Positions 41,035-50,234 are shown, counted from the stretch's first letter. The stretch: 62,928 nucleotides of DNA from SAR202 cluster bacterium bin16 (GCA_002238425.1 MPMJ01000017.1:1-62928), one strand, 5' to 3'. Numbers and translations are program-made. The notes: a model not told the origin generated them from the sequence alone.

Positions 41035-41730
41035 CTACCCGCCCCTTGCTGTCCTGACGAAGTGGCCCGCTGAGAGCGCGCCTCCTGCCACGCCTGCGGC
41101 CAGCCCCGCCACGCCCATGAGCGCGACCGTGGCCAGACTCGCGTCGGTGTCCAACAGCCCCGCTTCGCTGATCGGCGGCCTCACCAGCAGCGGCGCGAGT
41201 AACCAGAAGACTGCTCCGCTACCGGCCCACGCCCTCGCCAGGGGGCACGTCCACTCCTGCGACCACGCTCTCGGCCCAAGCCTCAGCAGTGCCCCCATGG
41301 CGCCGCCCGTCGCTGCCCCGGCCGCGCCGCCTGCGGCCGGAAACACGAGGAGAGATACACCCGCACTACAGGCATCCAGCGAAGCAGCCCGGCACTCCGC
41401 GGCCAGGAACATCGTCCATATCGCGGGTATCAACCCAACAAAAGCGCCGATAGCAGCGCCGATGAGCAGGCCCGCCAGAGTCATCACCACCCATCGGAAT
41501 GCGCCGGGCACGAATGCCCGCAGGATGAGGTACTGCGCAAGGAGTACGGGAACGCCGAAACTCAGCCCCACGGGTATCTGCCATCGCCAGGAGAAGAGGA
41601 GGTTGCCCAGACCGCTCTCGACCGCTATGGCGCTGCTCACGACCTCGGCCAATCCCGCACCCACTCCCAGCCCGATAGCCGTGCCGGATACCCAGAGTAA
41701 CCACAGTCTTCTCTGCATGGCTTGTAGCAT
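41035..41730 (-). CDS. Integral membrane protein of unknown function
   Basis: A 231-residue hydrophobic protein with six or so predicted transmembrane helices (about 10-30, 50-70, 78-100, 122-148, 168-185, 200-222), rich in Gly/Ala small-residue motifs (G-A-A-G-G-A-A-G-A-A-T-G-G-A). I recognise no family. A TATGCT box overlaps the first ATG, so translation may start at the second Met (41718). It stands alone, convergent with the CoA transferase operon. Confidence 0.6.
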   Translation of the reverse strand: MLQAMQRRLWLLWVSGTAIGLGVGAGLAEVVSSAIAVESGLGNLLFSWRWQIPVGLSFGVPVLLAQYLILRAFVPGAFRWVVMTLAGLLIGAAIGAFVGLIPAIWTMFLAAECRAASLDACSAGVSLLVFPAAGGAAGAATGGAMGALLRLGPRAWSQEWTCPLARAWAGSGAVFWLLAPLLVRPPISEAGLLDTDASLATVALMGVAGLAAGVAGGALSAGHFVRTARGG

Positions 41731-41768
41731 AGTCCAACCATCGGCAAACCCAGCCCGGAGGCAGCGGC

Positions 41769-42332
41769 ATGAGCAAGGAAACCTTCAGCGAAGCGGTACG
41801 ATTCTTCCTCGATGTGGCGTCCCATGTTCCCGCCAACGCCTGGACGAACGAGGCGCTGGGCGTCTGGAACGTCCGCGACCTCGTTGGCCACACGAGCCGC
41901 GCCATCCTGCTCGTCGAGGAATACGCCACAGAGGGAACGACCCGGCGCGGTTTCGGCACGCCGGATGAGATTGCGGAGCGCGGGCGGCAGGCGGGCCGCG
42001 CGCTCGGCGACGATCCGGCAAGCGCGCTGCGCACGCTCGCTGACCGAGTGCTCGCACTCGTGGAAGGCCTGCCGGACGACCACCCCATGCACACGCCGGG
42101 CGGCGTACGTCCCCTCTCCCGTTACCTCCCTACCCGCGTTGCGGAGTTGACGATACATACCATCGACCTCGCCGGAGCGCTGGGGATCGAAGCCGAGCCG
42201 CCGCGCGAGTGCGTCCGGGCCACGCTGCACGCCCTTGCGGACTATGCCGTGCGACAGGGCACAAGCATGGATGTAGCCTTCGCGCTGACGGGACGCAAGC
42301 CACTCCCTCCGGGGTTCAGCGTCGTGCCATAG
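41769..42332 (+). CDS. DinB/maleylpyruvate isomerase-type metal-binding four-helix protein
   Basis: A 187-residue protein of the TIGR03083/maleylpyruvate isomerase N-terminal group (DinB-like fold). W-N-V-R-D-L-V-G-H-T-S-R-A near 33 supplies the first metal His, and E-L-T-I-H-T-I-D-L near 128 the later one. Relatives are mycothiol- or bacillithiol-dependent S-transferases and isomerases. No mycothiol genes are visible, so the thiol partner is open. GGAGGCAGCGGC precedes the ATG. Confidence 0.8.
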   Translation: MSKETFSEAVRFFLDVASHVPANAWTNEALGVWNVRDLVGHTSRAILLVEEYATEGTTRRGFGTPDEIAERGRQAGRALGDDPASALRTLADRVLALVEGLPDDHPMHTPGGVRPLSRYLPTRVAELTIHTIDLAGALGIEAEPPRECVRATLHALADYAVRQGTSMDVAFALTGRKPLPPGFSVVP

Positions 42333-42360
42333 CCTCAACCCCCGCACTGAACCCGCGCCG

Positions 42361-42369
42361 TGATAGGCT
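42361..42369 (+). promoter_or_regulatory. Extended -10 (TGATAGGCT) before the SDR gene
   Basis: TGATAGGCT, 34 bases before ATG 42404, with Shine-Dalgarno CAGGAGGA between. Same TGnTAnnnT form as the others. Confidence 0.4.
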
Positions 42370-42403
42370 TGCGCGTGACACCCGGCGACTCAGGAGGACG
42401 TGC

Positions 42404-43225
42404 ATGGCGGACAAGCCGCTGGAAGGGAAGGTCGCGCTCGTAACGGGCGCGGGAAGCTCCATGGGCATGGGGCGCGAGATGGCGCTTGCGCTCGCGGAAG
42501 CCGGAGCGCGCGTCGCCCTCATGGACATCGACGCCGACCAATTGGAGCGCAACGCGAACGACGCGCGAGAGGTCGGCGGCGACGGTTGCGCGCTCCCCAT
42601 CGTCGGCAGCGTCAACAGCTGGGACGACACACAGCGCGCCGTGAGCGAGACCATCGCTGGCCTCGGTGGCCTGCACATAGTCATCAACAACGCAGGAGTC
42701 CCCAGCCGCCGGCCCGGCGGTTTCTGGGAGTTGCCGCCGGAGGAGTGGATACACGCCCTCAGCGTCAACACCAACGGTCCCTTCCTCATGGCGCGCGCCG
42801 CCGTGAACCACATGCGGGAGCAGGGCTGGGGACGCATCATCGGCGTGACCACGAGCCTCGACACCATGATCCGCAACCTCCCCTACGGCCCGTCGAAGTC
42901 CGCGCACGAGTCGTTCATCGCCATCATCGCCAAGCAGCTCGACGGCTCCGGCGTCACCGCGAACGTCCTCATCCCCGGCGGGGCCACGAACACCAACTTT
43001 ATCTCGGACGCCGACGTGCGCGACCGCGACGCCCTCATCCAGCCGGACGTGATGCGAGCGCCGATAGCCTGGCTCGCTTCCAACGAGGCCGACGGCACCA
43101 CCGGACGCCGCATCATCGCCTCGAAGTGGGACGAGAACCTGCCCATCGAACAACGCCTGGAAGCCGCCGCGGCGCCTGCCGCGTGGCCCCAACTCGGACG
43201 CCCCGCCGGTGCACAGGGGCCCTAG
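42404..43225 (+). CDS. Short-chain dehydrogenase/reductase
   Basis: A 273-residue classical SDR. V-T-G-A-G-S-S-M-G-M-G-R-E near 16-28 (a two-residue longer glycine loop); D-I-D-A-D near 45; N-N-A-G-V-P near 95; G-V-T-T-S (Ser) near 147; Y-G-P-S-K (YxxxK) near 161. The substrate is unknown. The class III aminotransferase starts 9 bases downstream, suggesting an alcohol-ketone-amine pathway. Confidence 0.9.
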   Translation: MADKPLEGKVALVTGAGSSMGMGREMALALAEAGARVALMDIDADQLERNANDAREVGGDGCALPIVGSVNSWDDTQRAVSETIAGLGGLHIVINNAGVPSRRPGGFWELPPEEWIHALSVNTNGPFLMARAAVNHMREQGWGRIIGVTTSLDTMIRNLPYGPSKSAHESFIAIIAKQLDGSGVTANVLIPGGATNTNFISDADVRDRDALIQPDVMRAPIAWLASNEADGTTGRRIIASKWDENLPIEQRLEAAAAPAAWPQLGRPAGAQGP

Positions 43226-43234
43226 GAGCACACG

Positions 43235-44605
43235 ATGACCACCAACCCGCACGACGAACTGCAGGAAGCAGCCCTCAACCACCTCTGGATGCCGACCCAG
43301 GACTGGAGCGACCTCGCCGAGAACGGCGTGACGTTCATGGACGAGGGCGAAGGCGTCCGCATCAAGTCCAGCGACGGCAAGTGGGGCTACGATGGCGTGG
43401 CCGGGCTGATGCTCGTGAACGTCGGCCACGGACGGCAGGAGATCGTGGACGCCGTCGCCGCGCAACTGGGCAAGCTGCACTACGCCAACACGTTCAAGTA
43501 CGGCTCGGAGCCCGTGGTGCGCTTCGCGGCCAAGGTCGCCTCGCACACGCCGGGCGACCTCAACCGCACCTACTTCACCAGCGGCGGCTCCGAGGCGGTC
43601 GAAACTGCACTGAAGATCGCCTACCGCTACCACTACAACCGCGGCGAGCCGGGCAGGCGCAAGTTCATCGGTCGCGAGGGCTCCTACCACGGCACGACTC
43701 GCGGCGCGCTCAGCGTCTCCACCTCCGCCGTCCTCGACCGCCCCTCTTACGGCGAGATCCTGCCGGACAACTTCTTCGCCGCCCCGCAGCCCGCGTACTA
43801 CCGCCGCGAGGACGCATCGCTCTCGCCGTCCGAGTTCAGTATCCGGTGCGCGCAGGCCGTCGAGGACATCATCGTCGAAGAAGGGCCGGAGACCGTCGCC
43901 GCCGTCATCGCGGAGCCCGTCTCCTTCTCCGCCGGGGTCGCCATCCCCGCCGCCGAGTACTGGCCGATGCTCCGCGACATCTGTGACCGCCACGGCGTGC
44001 TGCTCATCGCGGACGAGGTCATCACCGGCTGGGGACGCACCGGCAGGTGGTTCGGTATCGAGCATTGGAACGTCGTTCCGGACATGATGACGATGGCCAA
44101 GGGCATCACCAGCGGCTACTTCCCCGTCGGCGCGTGCGTCGTGCGCGACGCCGTGTTCGAGGAGTTCCAGGGCGGGCCGGAGACGACGTACCGCCACGGC
44201 ATCACATACGGTGGACACCCCGCCGGCGGCGCGGCGGGCCTCGTCAACGTCGACATCATGGAACGCGAGGACCTCATCGGGAACTCGGAGCGCATGGGCA
44301 AGCGCCTCCTCGACCGGCTCGAAGCGCTCCGTGACCGTCCCACCGTCGGCGACGTGCGCGGCCTCGGCCTCATGTGCGCCGTCGACCTCGTCTCCGACAA
44401 GGAGGCGAAGACGCCCCTCTCCGAGACGCCCGGCGCGGTCGAAGGCCTCAACCAGCGCCTGCTGGACGGCGGTCTCTACACCCGCGCGACACGCCAGGTC
44501 TTCTTCGCGCCCCCGCTCTGCATCACCGCGGAAGAGATCGACGACATAGCGGACATCTTCGAGCGCTCGCTCACCGCCACGGAGCAGGAGCTCGGCCTGG
44601 CGTAG
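43235..44605 (+). CDS. Class III aminotransferase (omega-amino acid type)
   Basis: A 456-residue PLP enzyme of class III (omega-amino acid:pyruvate or beta-alanine aminotransferase-like). N-terminal H-L-W-M-P-T-Q near 16; F-T-S-G-G-S-E-A-V-E-T-A near 112; S-Y-H-G-T-T near 148; L-L-I-A-D-E-V-I-T-G-W-G-R-T near 255; Schiff-base Lys in M-T-M-A-K-G-I-T-S-G-Y near 289. It moves an amino group between an amine or omega-amino acid and a keto acid. Coupled with the SDR ahead of it. Confidence 0.93.
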   Translation: MTTNPHDELQEAALNHLWMPTQDWSDLAENGVTFMDEGEGVRIKSSDGKWGYDGVAGLMLVNVGHGRQEIVDAVAAQLGKLHYANTFKYGSEPVVRFAAKVASHTPGDLNRTYFTSGGSEAVETALKIAYRYHYNRGEPGRRKFIGREGSYHGTTRGALSVSTSAVLDRPSYGEILPDNFFAAPQPAYYRREDASLSPSEFSIRCAQAVEDIIVEEGPETVAAVIAEPVSFSAGVAIPAAEYWPMLRDICDRHGVLLIADEVITGWGRTGRWFGIEHWNVVPDMMTMAKGITSGYFPVGACVVRDAVFEEFQGGPETTYRHGITYGGHPAGGAAGLVNVDIMEREDLIGNSERMGKRLLDRLEALRDRPTVGDVRGLGLMCAVDLVSDKEAKTPLSETPGAVEGLNQRLLDGGLYTRATRQVFFAPPLCITAEEIDDIADIFERSLTATEQELGLA

Positions 44606-44606
44606 A

Positions 44607-45150
44607 AGAGCCCCTGTCGTTCCTGTGAAAAGGCTCTACGCAGCATACCTCGTCATTCCCGCACCAGCGGGAATCCAGGGTGCGCGGGCAGCGCACGCTC
44701 GCCCCGTTCGCATGCCCTCGCTGACGACGAGCGCTCCCCCCTTTCATCCCCTTACACGGCCTGACAAGGCCCTGGGCCATTCTTGTGAAAATAGGCGTTC
44801 GTCGTTCCTGCGCAGGCAGGAACCTCGCCTGGGTGCCCCGCTCATGGCGAGCCTGTCGAACCATCCCTGGATTCCCGCACTGACGGGAATCCAGGGTGGC
44901 CGGGCAGGTCACGCGGGGCGGAGTGGAAAGGCGGGGCGCGTCCTGCCGTCTACTGCGTTACTCGGCTGGCAAGTACGGGTGAGCGTGGCCTGTCGCCTCC
45001 TCCTTTTCATTCCCTTACGGGGCCTGATAAGGCCCCGAGGCATTCCTGCGAGGGCCTCGTCGTTCCTGCGCAGGCTCGCGCTTAGCGCGCAACCTCGCGT
45101 CCCACCTCTCCCTCGGGGAGAGGTCGCGCTGAAAGCGCGGGTGAGGGCTC
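44607..45150 (-). repeat. Two tandem, inverted copies of the composite repeat
   Basis: The 559-base gap 44606-45164 carries no gene. Read on the minus strand, 45090-44880 and ~44800-44607 repeat the blocks of 13987-14222. Palindromes lie at about 44648-44672, 44797-44820 and 44869-44891, with CCGAGTAACGCAGTAGACGG, GACAGGCCACGCTCACCCGT, and ends TTTTCACAGGAACGAC and TTTTCACAAGAATGG. A CCTCTCCCTCGGGGAGAGG hairpin (45104-45122) precedes the aminotransferase end. Confidence 0.75.
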
Positions 45151-45164
45151 TCGCCCCTGCCCGG

Positions 45165-46295
45165 CTAACGCCCGGCCAGCTCCGCTATCGCCGCGATCGC
45201 GCGCTCGACGTCGCCTTCATTGTTGAACGCCGCCGTGCAGATCCGCACGCCGGGAGGATGCCCCACGTGGCGCGCCACGATGCGATGCGTCTCCCACAAC
45301 GCCTCGACGAACGCCGCCGCCTCCCAGCCCTCCACGCTGATGACCGTGATGGCGCACGACGTGGGACCGTCGACTGGCCCATTGAAGCTGACCCCGCCGA
45401 TGCCGGACAGCTCCGCGCGCAGCGCCGACGCCAGCCCGCAGGCGTGCTCCTCGACGCGCTCAGGGCCCAACTCGCGGTTGATGCGCACGGCCTCCGCGTA
45501 CCCGGCGCGCTCCGCGACACCCTGCGACGCGAGCGAGTACTGGGCCAGCCCTGACCGGAACCCCGTGCCAGACCGCCTCAACTGGGGCTTCAGCAGCTCC
45601 CTGCGGTCGGGCCGCACGTAGAACGCGCCGCTCCCCGTCGGCCCCATCAGCCACTTCTGCCCCGACGTGGCGTAGAAGTCGACGCCCATCGCGGCGAAGT
45701 CCATCGCGATGTGGCCCCCGGTCTGCGCCCCGTCATACAGCACGAGCGCCTCAACCTCGTGCGCCGATTCCACGATCTCCTTCGCGGGCACGCGCAGGCC
45801 CGTCGTGAACATGACGTGGCTGAGCGCCGCCACCTTCACACGAGAGTCCAGCGCGGACCGCATCGCCTCGATGCACGCGTCCGCCGAAGCGTCCGGCGGT
45901 ATCGACACGCGCCTGATCTCCACGCCGCGCTCCTCCAGCACCGCGACCGGCGAGTCGATGCCCGGGTGCTCCAGGTCGGTCGTGAGCAGCACGTCTCCCG
46001 GCTGCCAGTCGAGGCCGAACAGCGCGATGGCGACCCCCTCCGACGTCCCGTGCGTTATCAGCATGTCCGCAGGGTCGACGTTGTACAGCTGCGCCGCCTC
46101 CGTCCGCGCCTCTTCCTCCACCGCCGACGCGAACGCCCTGCCCTCCGGCCCTGCGGGCCCTCCCGCGCTCTCGCGCGCACCGGCGTCCCGCATGCGCTCG
46201 ATCACCTGCGACGGGCTCGGGCCCGCCCAGCCCGCGTTCATGTACGTCATCGACTCCATACAGGCGATCGAATCACGCAGCGAAGCGAAGTCCAT
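45165..46295 (-). CDS. Class V aminotransferase
   Basis: A 376-residue PLP enzyme of the class V fold (cysteine desulfurase, isopenicillin-N epimerase and kynureninase relatives). M-N-A-G-W-A-G-P near 19; I-T-H-G-T-S-E-G-V near 80; L-Y-D-G-A-Q-T-G-G near 187; Schiff-base Lys in T-S-G-Q-K-W-L-M-G-P-T-G near 211. There is no catalytic Cys in the R-x-G-x-x-C position (it reads V-A-R-H-V-G-H-P-P-G-V), so it is not a desulfurase; an epimerase or aminotransferase role is likelier. Confidence 0.85.
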   Translation of the reverse strand: MDFASLRDSIACMESMTYMNAGWAGPSPSQVIERMRDAGARESAGGPAGPEGRAFASAVEEEARTEAAQLYNVDPADMLITHGTSEGVAIALFGLDWQPGDVLLTTDLEHPGIDSPVAVLEERGVEIRRVSIPPDASADACIEAMRSALDSRVKVAALSHVMFTTGLRVPAKEIVESAHEVEALVLYDGAQTGGHIAMDFAAMGVDFYATSGQKWLMGPTGSGAFYVRPDRRELLKPQLRRSGTGFRSGLAQYSLASQGVAERAGYAEAVRINRELGPERVEEHACGLASALRAELSGIGGVSFNGPVDGPTSCAITVISVEGWEAAAFVEALWETHRIVARHVGHPPGVRICTAAFNNEGDVERAIAAIAELAGR

Positions 46296-46395
46296 CTGTC
46301 ACCCCCGGTTCTGCCGGTCGTAGCCGTCCGGGTCGGTATGCTACTCCACGCTGCCGCCTCCGGCGTGCCGGGCGTTCGGCGAAGTCCGCTCCGCC

Positions 46396-46404
46396 TGCTA
46401 GAAT
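46396..46404 (+). promoter_or_regulatory. Extended -10 (TGCTAGAAT) before the GYD gene
   Basis: TGCTAGAAT, identical to the element at 46811-46819; ATG follows 30 bases later with GGGAGAA between. Confidence 0.55.
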
Positions 46405-46434
46405 CCACGCATCCTGCCCACTGGGAGAACACCC

Positions 46435-46797
46435 ATGGCGAACTACATCCTCCTCATGAAGCTCACACCGGAAGGACAGCACGCCATCCTGGAGAACCCG
46501 GACTCCATCGCGGAGGCCGCTGCCGAGGTCCACGTACCGGAAGTGACCGGCCTCGGCCTCTACGCCGTGCTCGGTCCCTACGACTTCGTCAGCATCATCC
46601 AGGCGCCGGACAATGAGGCGGCGGCCCGCTATTCGGTCCGCCTCGGCGTCCACATCGGCGTGAGCATAACCACCCTCCCCGCCGTCCCCATCTCTCTCCT
46701 CCACGAGCGCGACGACCCGGACATAGACTCCCTCATCACGGGACGGGCAGCACCCATCGGCGAGCCCGCCGGTCCCGACGGCTCCACTCGCGCCTGA
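46435..46797 (+). CDS. GYD domain protein
   Basis: A 120-residue GYD-domain (ferredoxin-like alpha-beta) protein. M-A-N-Y-I-L-L-M-K-L-T-P-E-G, V-T-G-L-G-L-Y-A-V-L-G-P-Y-D-F-V near 38-53 (where the family's G-x-Y-D lies), then A-R-Y-S-V-R-L-G. The last ~25 residues (after L-L-H-E-R) look disordered. These small proteins are widespread and of unknown role, possibly ligand or metal binding. Own promoter. Confidence 0.88.
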   Translation: MANYILLMKLTPEGQHAILENPDSIAEAAAEVHVPEVTGLGLYAVLGPYDFVSIIQAPDNEAAARYSVRLGVHIGVSITTLPAVPISLLHERDDPDIDSLITGRAAPIGEPAGPDGSTRA

Positions 46798-46810
46798 CCT
46801 GCGTGTGACC

Positions 46811-46819
46811 TGCTAGAAT
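46811..46819 (+). promoter_or_regulatory. Extended -10 (TGCTAGAAT) before the amidohydrolase
   Basis: TGCTAGAAT lies 49 bases before ATG 46869; a Shine-Dalgarno GGGAGG precedes the start. Likely promoter of the amidohydrolase-Rieske-aldolase genes. Confidence 0.55.
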
Positions 46820-46868
46820 CCGCGCGCACGAACCGCATATTGAGACAACGCAACCGGGAGGCAGCACA

Positions 46869-47972
46869 ATGACCACCACGAATCTTGAGATCATCGTCGA
46901 CGGCGACGGCCACATCATGGAGGACATCCCGGCCATGGCCCAGTTCCTCCCGCCCAAGTTCCGCGACCACCCGTCGCGCAACCTCAACTCTTCCCTCTTC
47001 CCACCCCTCGACCACCTCCACGCGGGGCACTTCGTCGAAACCCCCGGACGCCGCGACCGCAAGGGCGCGTTCGTCGGCCCGGACGGCTGGGAGGTCTTCC
47101 TCACCGACGTCGGCATCGACGCCACCGTCCTCTATCCCACCACCGCCCTCTCCTACGGCAAGATCGTCAGCCGCGACTGGGCCATCGCCACCGCGCAGGC
47201 CTACAACGACTGGCTCTACGACACCTACGTCAAACGCGACGGCCGCTTCCACGGCGTCGGCCTCATCCCCATGCAGGAGCCCGCAGAGGCCGTCAAGGAG
47301 CTCCGCCGCTGCGTCGAGGACCTCGGCTTCGTCGGCGCGATGCTTCCCTCGTTCGGCCTGCCCGACCACCTCGGCTCGAAGATCTACTGGCCCGTCTACG
47401 AGGAGGCCGACCGCCTCGGCTGCGCCATCGCCGTTCACGGCGGCGCGCACAGCGGCATCGGGCTGGACCACATGAACGTCTACGCCCCCATCCACGCGCT
47501 CGGTCACCCCGCCGGACAGGCCATCGCTCTCGCGGGCATGGTCTTCAACGGCGTCTTCGAGCGCTTCCCCAACGCCCGCTTCGGCTTCCTGGAAGGCGGC
47601 ATCGGCTGGTTCGTCATGTGCCTGGAGCGCTTCGACCGCTCCCACAGCACGCACATGGAGTACCAGCTGCGCGACGATGACATGCTTGGCCCCAAGGTCG
47701 GCGACAGCGTCCACGAGTACATCCAGCGCCAGATCGACAACGACCGCCTCTTCATCGGCTGCGAGGGCGAGGAGCCTGCGATCGCGTTCGCGGTCAGCCA
47801 GGTCGGCAACAAGCCCTTCTTCTTCTCCACCGACTTCCCCCACGAGGTCACGACCGAGACCTGCCGCCACGAACTGCAGGAACTCCTGGACAACCCCCAG
47901 CTCACCGACGAGGACAAGGAAGCCATCCTCCACAAGAACTCCCGCCGCTTCTACCGCTTGGGCGACGCTTAG
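46869..47972 (+). CDS. COG2159 amidohydrolase (decarboxylase-like)
   Basis: A 367-residue amidohydrolase_2 protein, about the size of nonoxidative aromatic decarboxylases. V-D-G-D-G-H-I-M-E-D near 10 replaces the D-x-H-x-H metal motif with D-G-D-G-H; barrel His in A-V-H-G-G-A-H near 197; F-L-E-G-G-I-G-W near 240; catalytic Asp in F-S-T-D-F-P-H-E near 318. It is the first gene of a run with a Rieske oxygenase (43 bases on) and a class II aldolase, so ring cleavage-product hydrolysis or decarboxylation is plausible. The substrate is unknown. Confidence 0.86.
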   Translation: MTTTNLEIIVDGDGHIMEDIPAMAQFLPPKFRDHPSRNLNSSLFPPLDHLHAGHFVETPGRRDRKGAFVGPDGWEVFLTDVGIDATVLYPTTALSYGKIVSRDWAIATAQAYNDWLYDTYVKRDGRFHGVGLIPMQEPAEAVKELRRCVEDLGFVGAMLPSFGLPDHLGSKIYWPVYEEADRLGCAIAVHGGAHSGIGLDHMNVYAPIHALGHPAGQAIALAGMVFNGVFERFPNARFGFLEGGIGWFVMCLERFDRSHSTHMEYQLRDDDMLGPKVGDSVHEYIQRQIDNDRLFIGCEGEEPAIAFAVSQVGNKPFFFSTDFPHEVTTETCRHELQELLDNPQLTDEDKEAILHKNSRRFYRLGDA

Positions 47973-48015
47973 CCAGGAACGGAAACCGAAGTAGTACAAC
48001 GAGGTGTAAGAGGAC

Positions 48016-49290
48016 ATGATCCCAAGCCACGTCAACGAGGAACTCACGCAGGTCAGCGCGGGCACGCCGATGGGCGAGCTCATGCGCCGCTACTGGCATC
48101 CCGTCGCCGCCGCCGGCGAGTTGATGGAGCGTCCCACGAAGGCGGTTCGCATCCTCGGTGAGGACCTCGTCCTCTACAAGGACAAGTCCGGCACCCTCGG
48201 GCTGATCGAACGCTTCTGCCCCCACCGACGCGTCGACCTCTCCTACGGCATCCCCGAGGAGCACGGCCTCCGCTGCATGTACCACGGCTGGATGATGGAC
48301 GAGACCGGCCAGTGCATCGAGCAGCCGTTCGAAGAGACCGTCCACCCGGACGGGCGCTTCAAGGAGAAGGTCAAGGTCGCCGGCTACCCGGTGCAGGAGC
48401 TCGGTGGACTCATATTCGCCTACATGGGCCCGCAGCCCGCGCCCCTGCTCCCTCGCTGGGAGCAGCTCACCTACGACGACGCGGTGCGCGACATCGCCAT
48501 CTCGCACCTGCCGTGCAACTGGCTGCAATGCCAGGAGAACTCGGTCGACCCCGTGCACACGGAGTGGCTGCACTTCTACTTCGGCAACTACGTCCGCAAT
48601 GGCGTCGCCGCCCCGCCTGAGAGCCAGCCCAAGACCATCAAGATCGCGTTCGACGCCTTCGAGTACGGCATCATCAAGCGCAGGCTGCAGTTGGGCTTCC
48701 CGGAGGACGGCGAGGACTGGGCCAAGGGCCACCCCATCATGTTCCCCAACATCCTCTTCGTCGGCGACCAGGTCCGCACCACCACGCAGTGGCGCGTGCC
48801 CATCGACGACGAGAACACGTACCACGTCTCCTACTACGTCTACCGCGCCAGGCCCGGCACCCCCGTGCCTCAGCAGGACGTCGCCGCCTACCGCTACGTG
48901 CCGCTCTACGAGCCGGACGGACGCTTCTACACCGGCGTCACGTTCAACCAGGACTACACGATGTGGGTCACCCAGGGCGCCATCGCCAAGCGCGACAAGG
49001 AGATGCTCGGCGAGTCCGACGTCGGCCTCATCCTCTTCCGCAAGATGCTGCGCCAGCAGATGAAGGTCGTCGAGGACGGCGGCGAGCCCATGAACGTCTT
49101 CCGCGACCCTGCCGTCGCGAACCACATCGCACTGCCCATGGAGAGCGTCAAGCACGGCATCAAGCCGGACGGACGCTACCGCCCCGGCGAGGGCGGCGAG
49201 AGCCCCATCATCCCCATGATCGAGGAAGTACTTCGCTCGTGGGTGCCGGAGGAGGTCGCCGCCCAGCCTAAGGACCTGGAACTCTTCTAG
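48016..49290 (+). CDS. Rieske non-heme iron oxygenase, alpha subunit type
   Basis: A 424-residue ring-hydroxylating-type oxygenase. Rieske [2Fe-2S] ligands C-P-H-R near 68 and C-M-Y-H-G-W near 88 (C-x-H...C-x-x-H); mononuclear iron motif E-N-S-V-D-P-V-H-T-E-W-L-H near 175 (D-x-x-H-x(4)-H). N-terminal G-T-P-M-G-E-L-M-R-R-Y-W-H-P-V matches phthalate-dioxygenase/O-demethylase-like subfamilies. It needs an electron-donating reductase that is not encoded nearby. Co-transcribed with the amidohydrolase and class II aldolase. Confidence 0.92.
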   Translation: MIPSHVNEELTQVSAGTPMGELMRRYWHPVAAAGELMERPTKAVRILGEDLVLYKDKSGTLGLIERFCPHRRVDLSYGIPEEHGLRCMYHGWMMDETGQCIEQPFEETVHPDGRFKEKVKVAGYPVQELGGLIFAYMGPQPAPLLPRWEQLTYDDAVRDIAISHLPCNWLQCQENSVDPVHTEWLHFYFGNYVRNGVAAPPESQPKTIKIAFDAFEYGIIKRRLQLGFPEDGEDWAKGHPIMFPNILFVGDQVRTTTQWRVPIDDENTYHVSYYVYRARPGTPVPQQDVAAYRYVPLYEPDGRFYTGVTFNQDYTMWVTQGAIAKRDKEMLGESDVGLILFRKMLRQQMKVVEDGGEPMNVFRDPAVANHIALPMESVKHGIKPDGRYRPGEGGESPIIPMIEEVLRSWVPEEVAAQPKDLELF

Positions 49291-49330
49291 GCCGGCGCCA
49301 CAAAACCTGACCGAACGTAAAGGAGGACCT

Positions 49331-50234
49331 ATGTCCCGCGAGATCGACGAGATCAAGTACGAAGTCGCAATGGCAACCCGCATCCTCTCCCACATGGGCC
49401 TCGCCACCGGCGTGACTGCGGCCCTCGGACACGTCAGCATGCGCGTCCCCAACCAGCCTGAGCTGTTCGTCGTCAAGGGCCGGGGCTACGCCATCGACGC
49501 CCTGGAGGAGATGCAGTACTACGACATGATCGTCTGCAACCTGGACGGCTACAAGGTGGACGGCCCCGCCAGGTCCACCCAATGCTCCGAGGTCAAGATC
49601 CACTCCTCCATCATGAAGGCGCGCCCGGACGTGAACTCGGTAGTCCACGTGCACCCGCGCAACGTCGTCCTGATGACCGTCCTCGGCGAGCAGATCCGCC
49701 CGATGGCGCAGGAAGGCGCGCAGATGGTCATGGAGCACCCCCACCCGCTCTACCCCCACACCAAGACCGTCTGGAGCCACGAGGAGGGCCTGGAACTCGC
49801 GGAGTGCCTCGGCGACAACAAGTTCGTCCTCATGCAGGGTCACGGCGCATCGATGACCGGCAGAGACCCCCAGGACTCCGTCATCAGCATGCTCCAGTTG
49901 GAGGAGCAGGCGCGCATGAACTACTGGGGCCTCGTCGCCAAGGGCTCCGACCACCCCTACCTCTCCGACGAGCTCGTCATGGAGTCGGTGAACCGCCCGC
50001 CGCAGCCCCAGGTTGGAGGAGGCGGCCCCCATGAACCACTGGGCCCTCGCCGCCAGGGCCTCCGCCCCCCCCTCCCTCTCCGACGAGCTCGTCAGGGAGT
50101 CGGTGAACCGCCCGCCGCAGCACGAGTACCCGCACTTCAAGGAGCTCATGCGCAGCATCGGCGGCAACCCGCCGCGCGACGGCGTCTGGAACTCCTACAA
50201 GAAGAAGGTCTCCGGCGACATGATCGCCCCGTAA
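49331..50234 (+). CDS. Class II aldolase/decarboxylase family protein (frame broken by a duplicated patch)
   Basis: A class II aldolase-fold enzyme: T-A-A-L-G-H-V-S-M-R-V near 33, E-V-K-I-H-S near 89, V-V-H-V-H-P-R-N-V near 108 (zinc His pair), and M-Q-G-H-G-A-S near 170 (third His). In frame from ATG 49331 to ~50005. Then a 113-base imperfect copy (50008-50120) of 49893-50005 shifts the frame, and the real C-terminus (H-E-Y-P-H-F-K-E-L ... K-K-V-S-G-D-M-I-A-P) reads on to TAA 50234. Removing 115 bases gives one frame of 262 codons, the family's size. The copy's differences are nearly all changes to C or G, so an assembly error is likely. The gene follows the Rieske oxygenase by 40 bases. Confidence 0.88.
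49893..50120. repeat. Imperfect 113-bp tandem duplication in the aldolase gene
   Basis: Copy one 49893-50005, copy two 50008-50120, offset 115 bases. Differences in copy two are C/G-biased (for example TACTGG to CACTGG, AAGGGC to AGGGCC, ATGGAG to AGGGAG). Confidence 0.8.

Noticed and set aside
44606..45164. CRISPR-like array in the repeat-rich gaps
   Set aside because: Repeat units are palindromic, of mixed families and irregular spacing, with no uniform spacers and no cas genes.
45165..46295. A second cysteine desulfurase
   Set aside because: The class V fold is clear, but the catalytic Cys loop is missing.
50013..50234. Separate small gene after the aldolase
   Set aside because: Its sequence duplicates and then completes the aldolase C-terminus; it is the displaced end of that gene.
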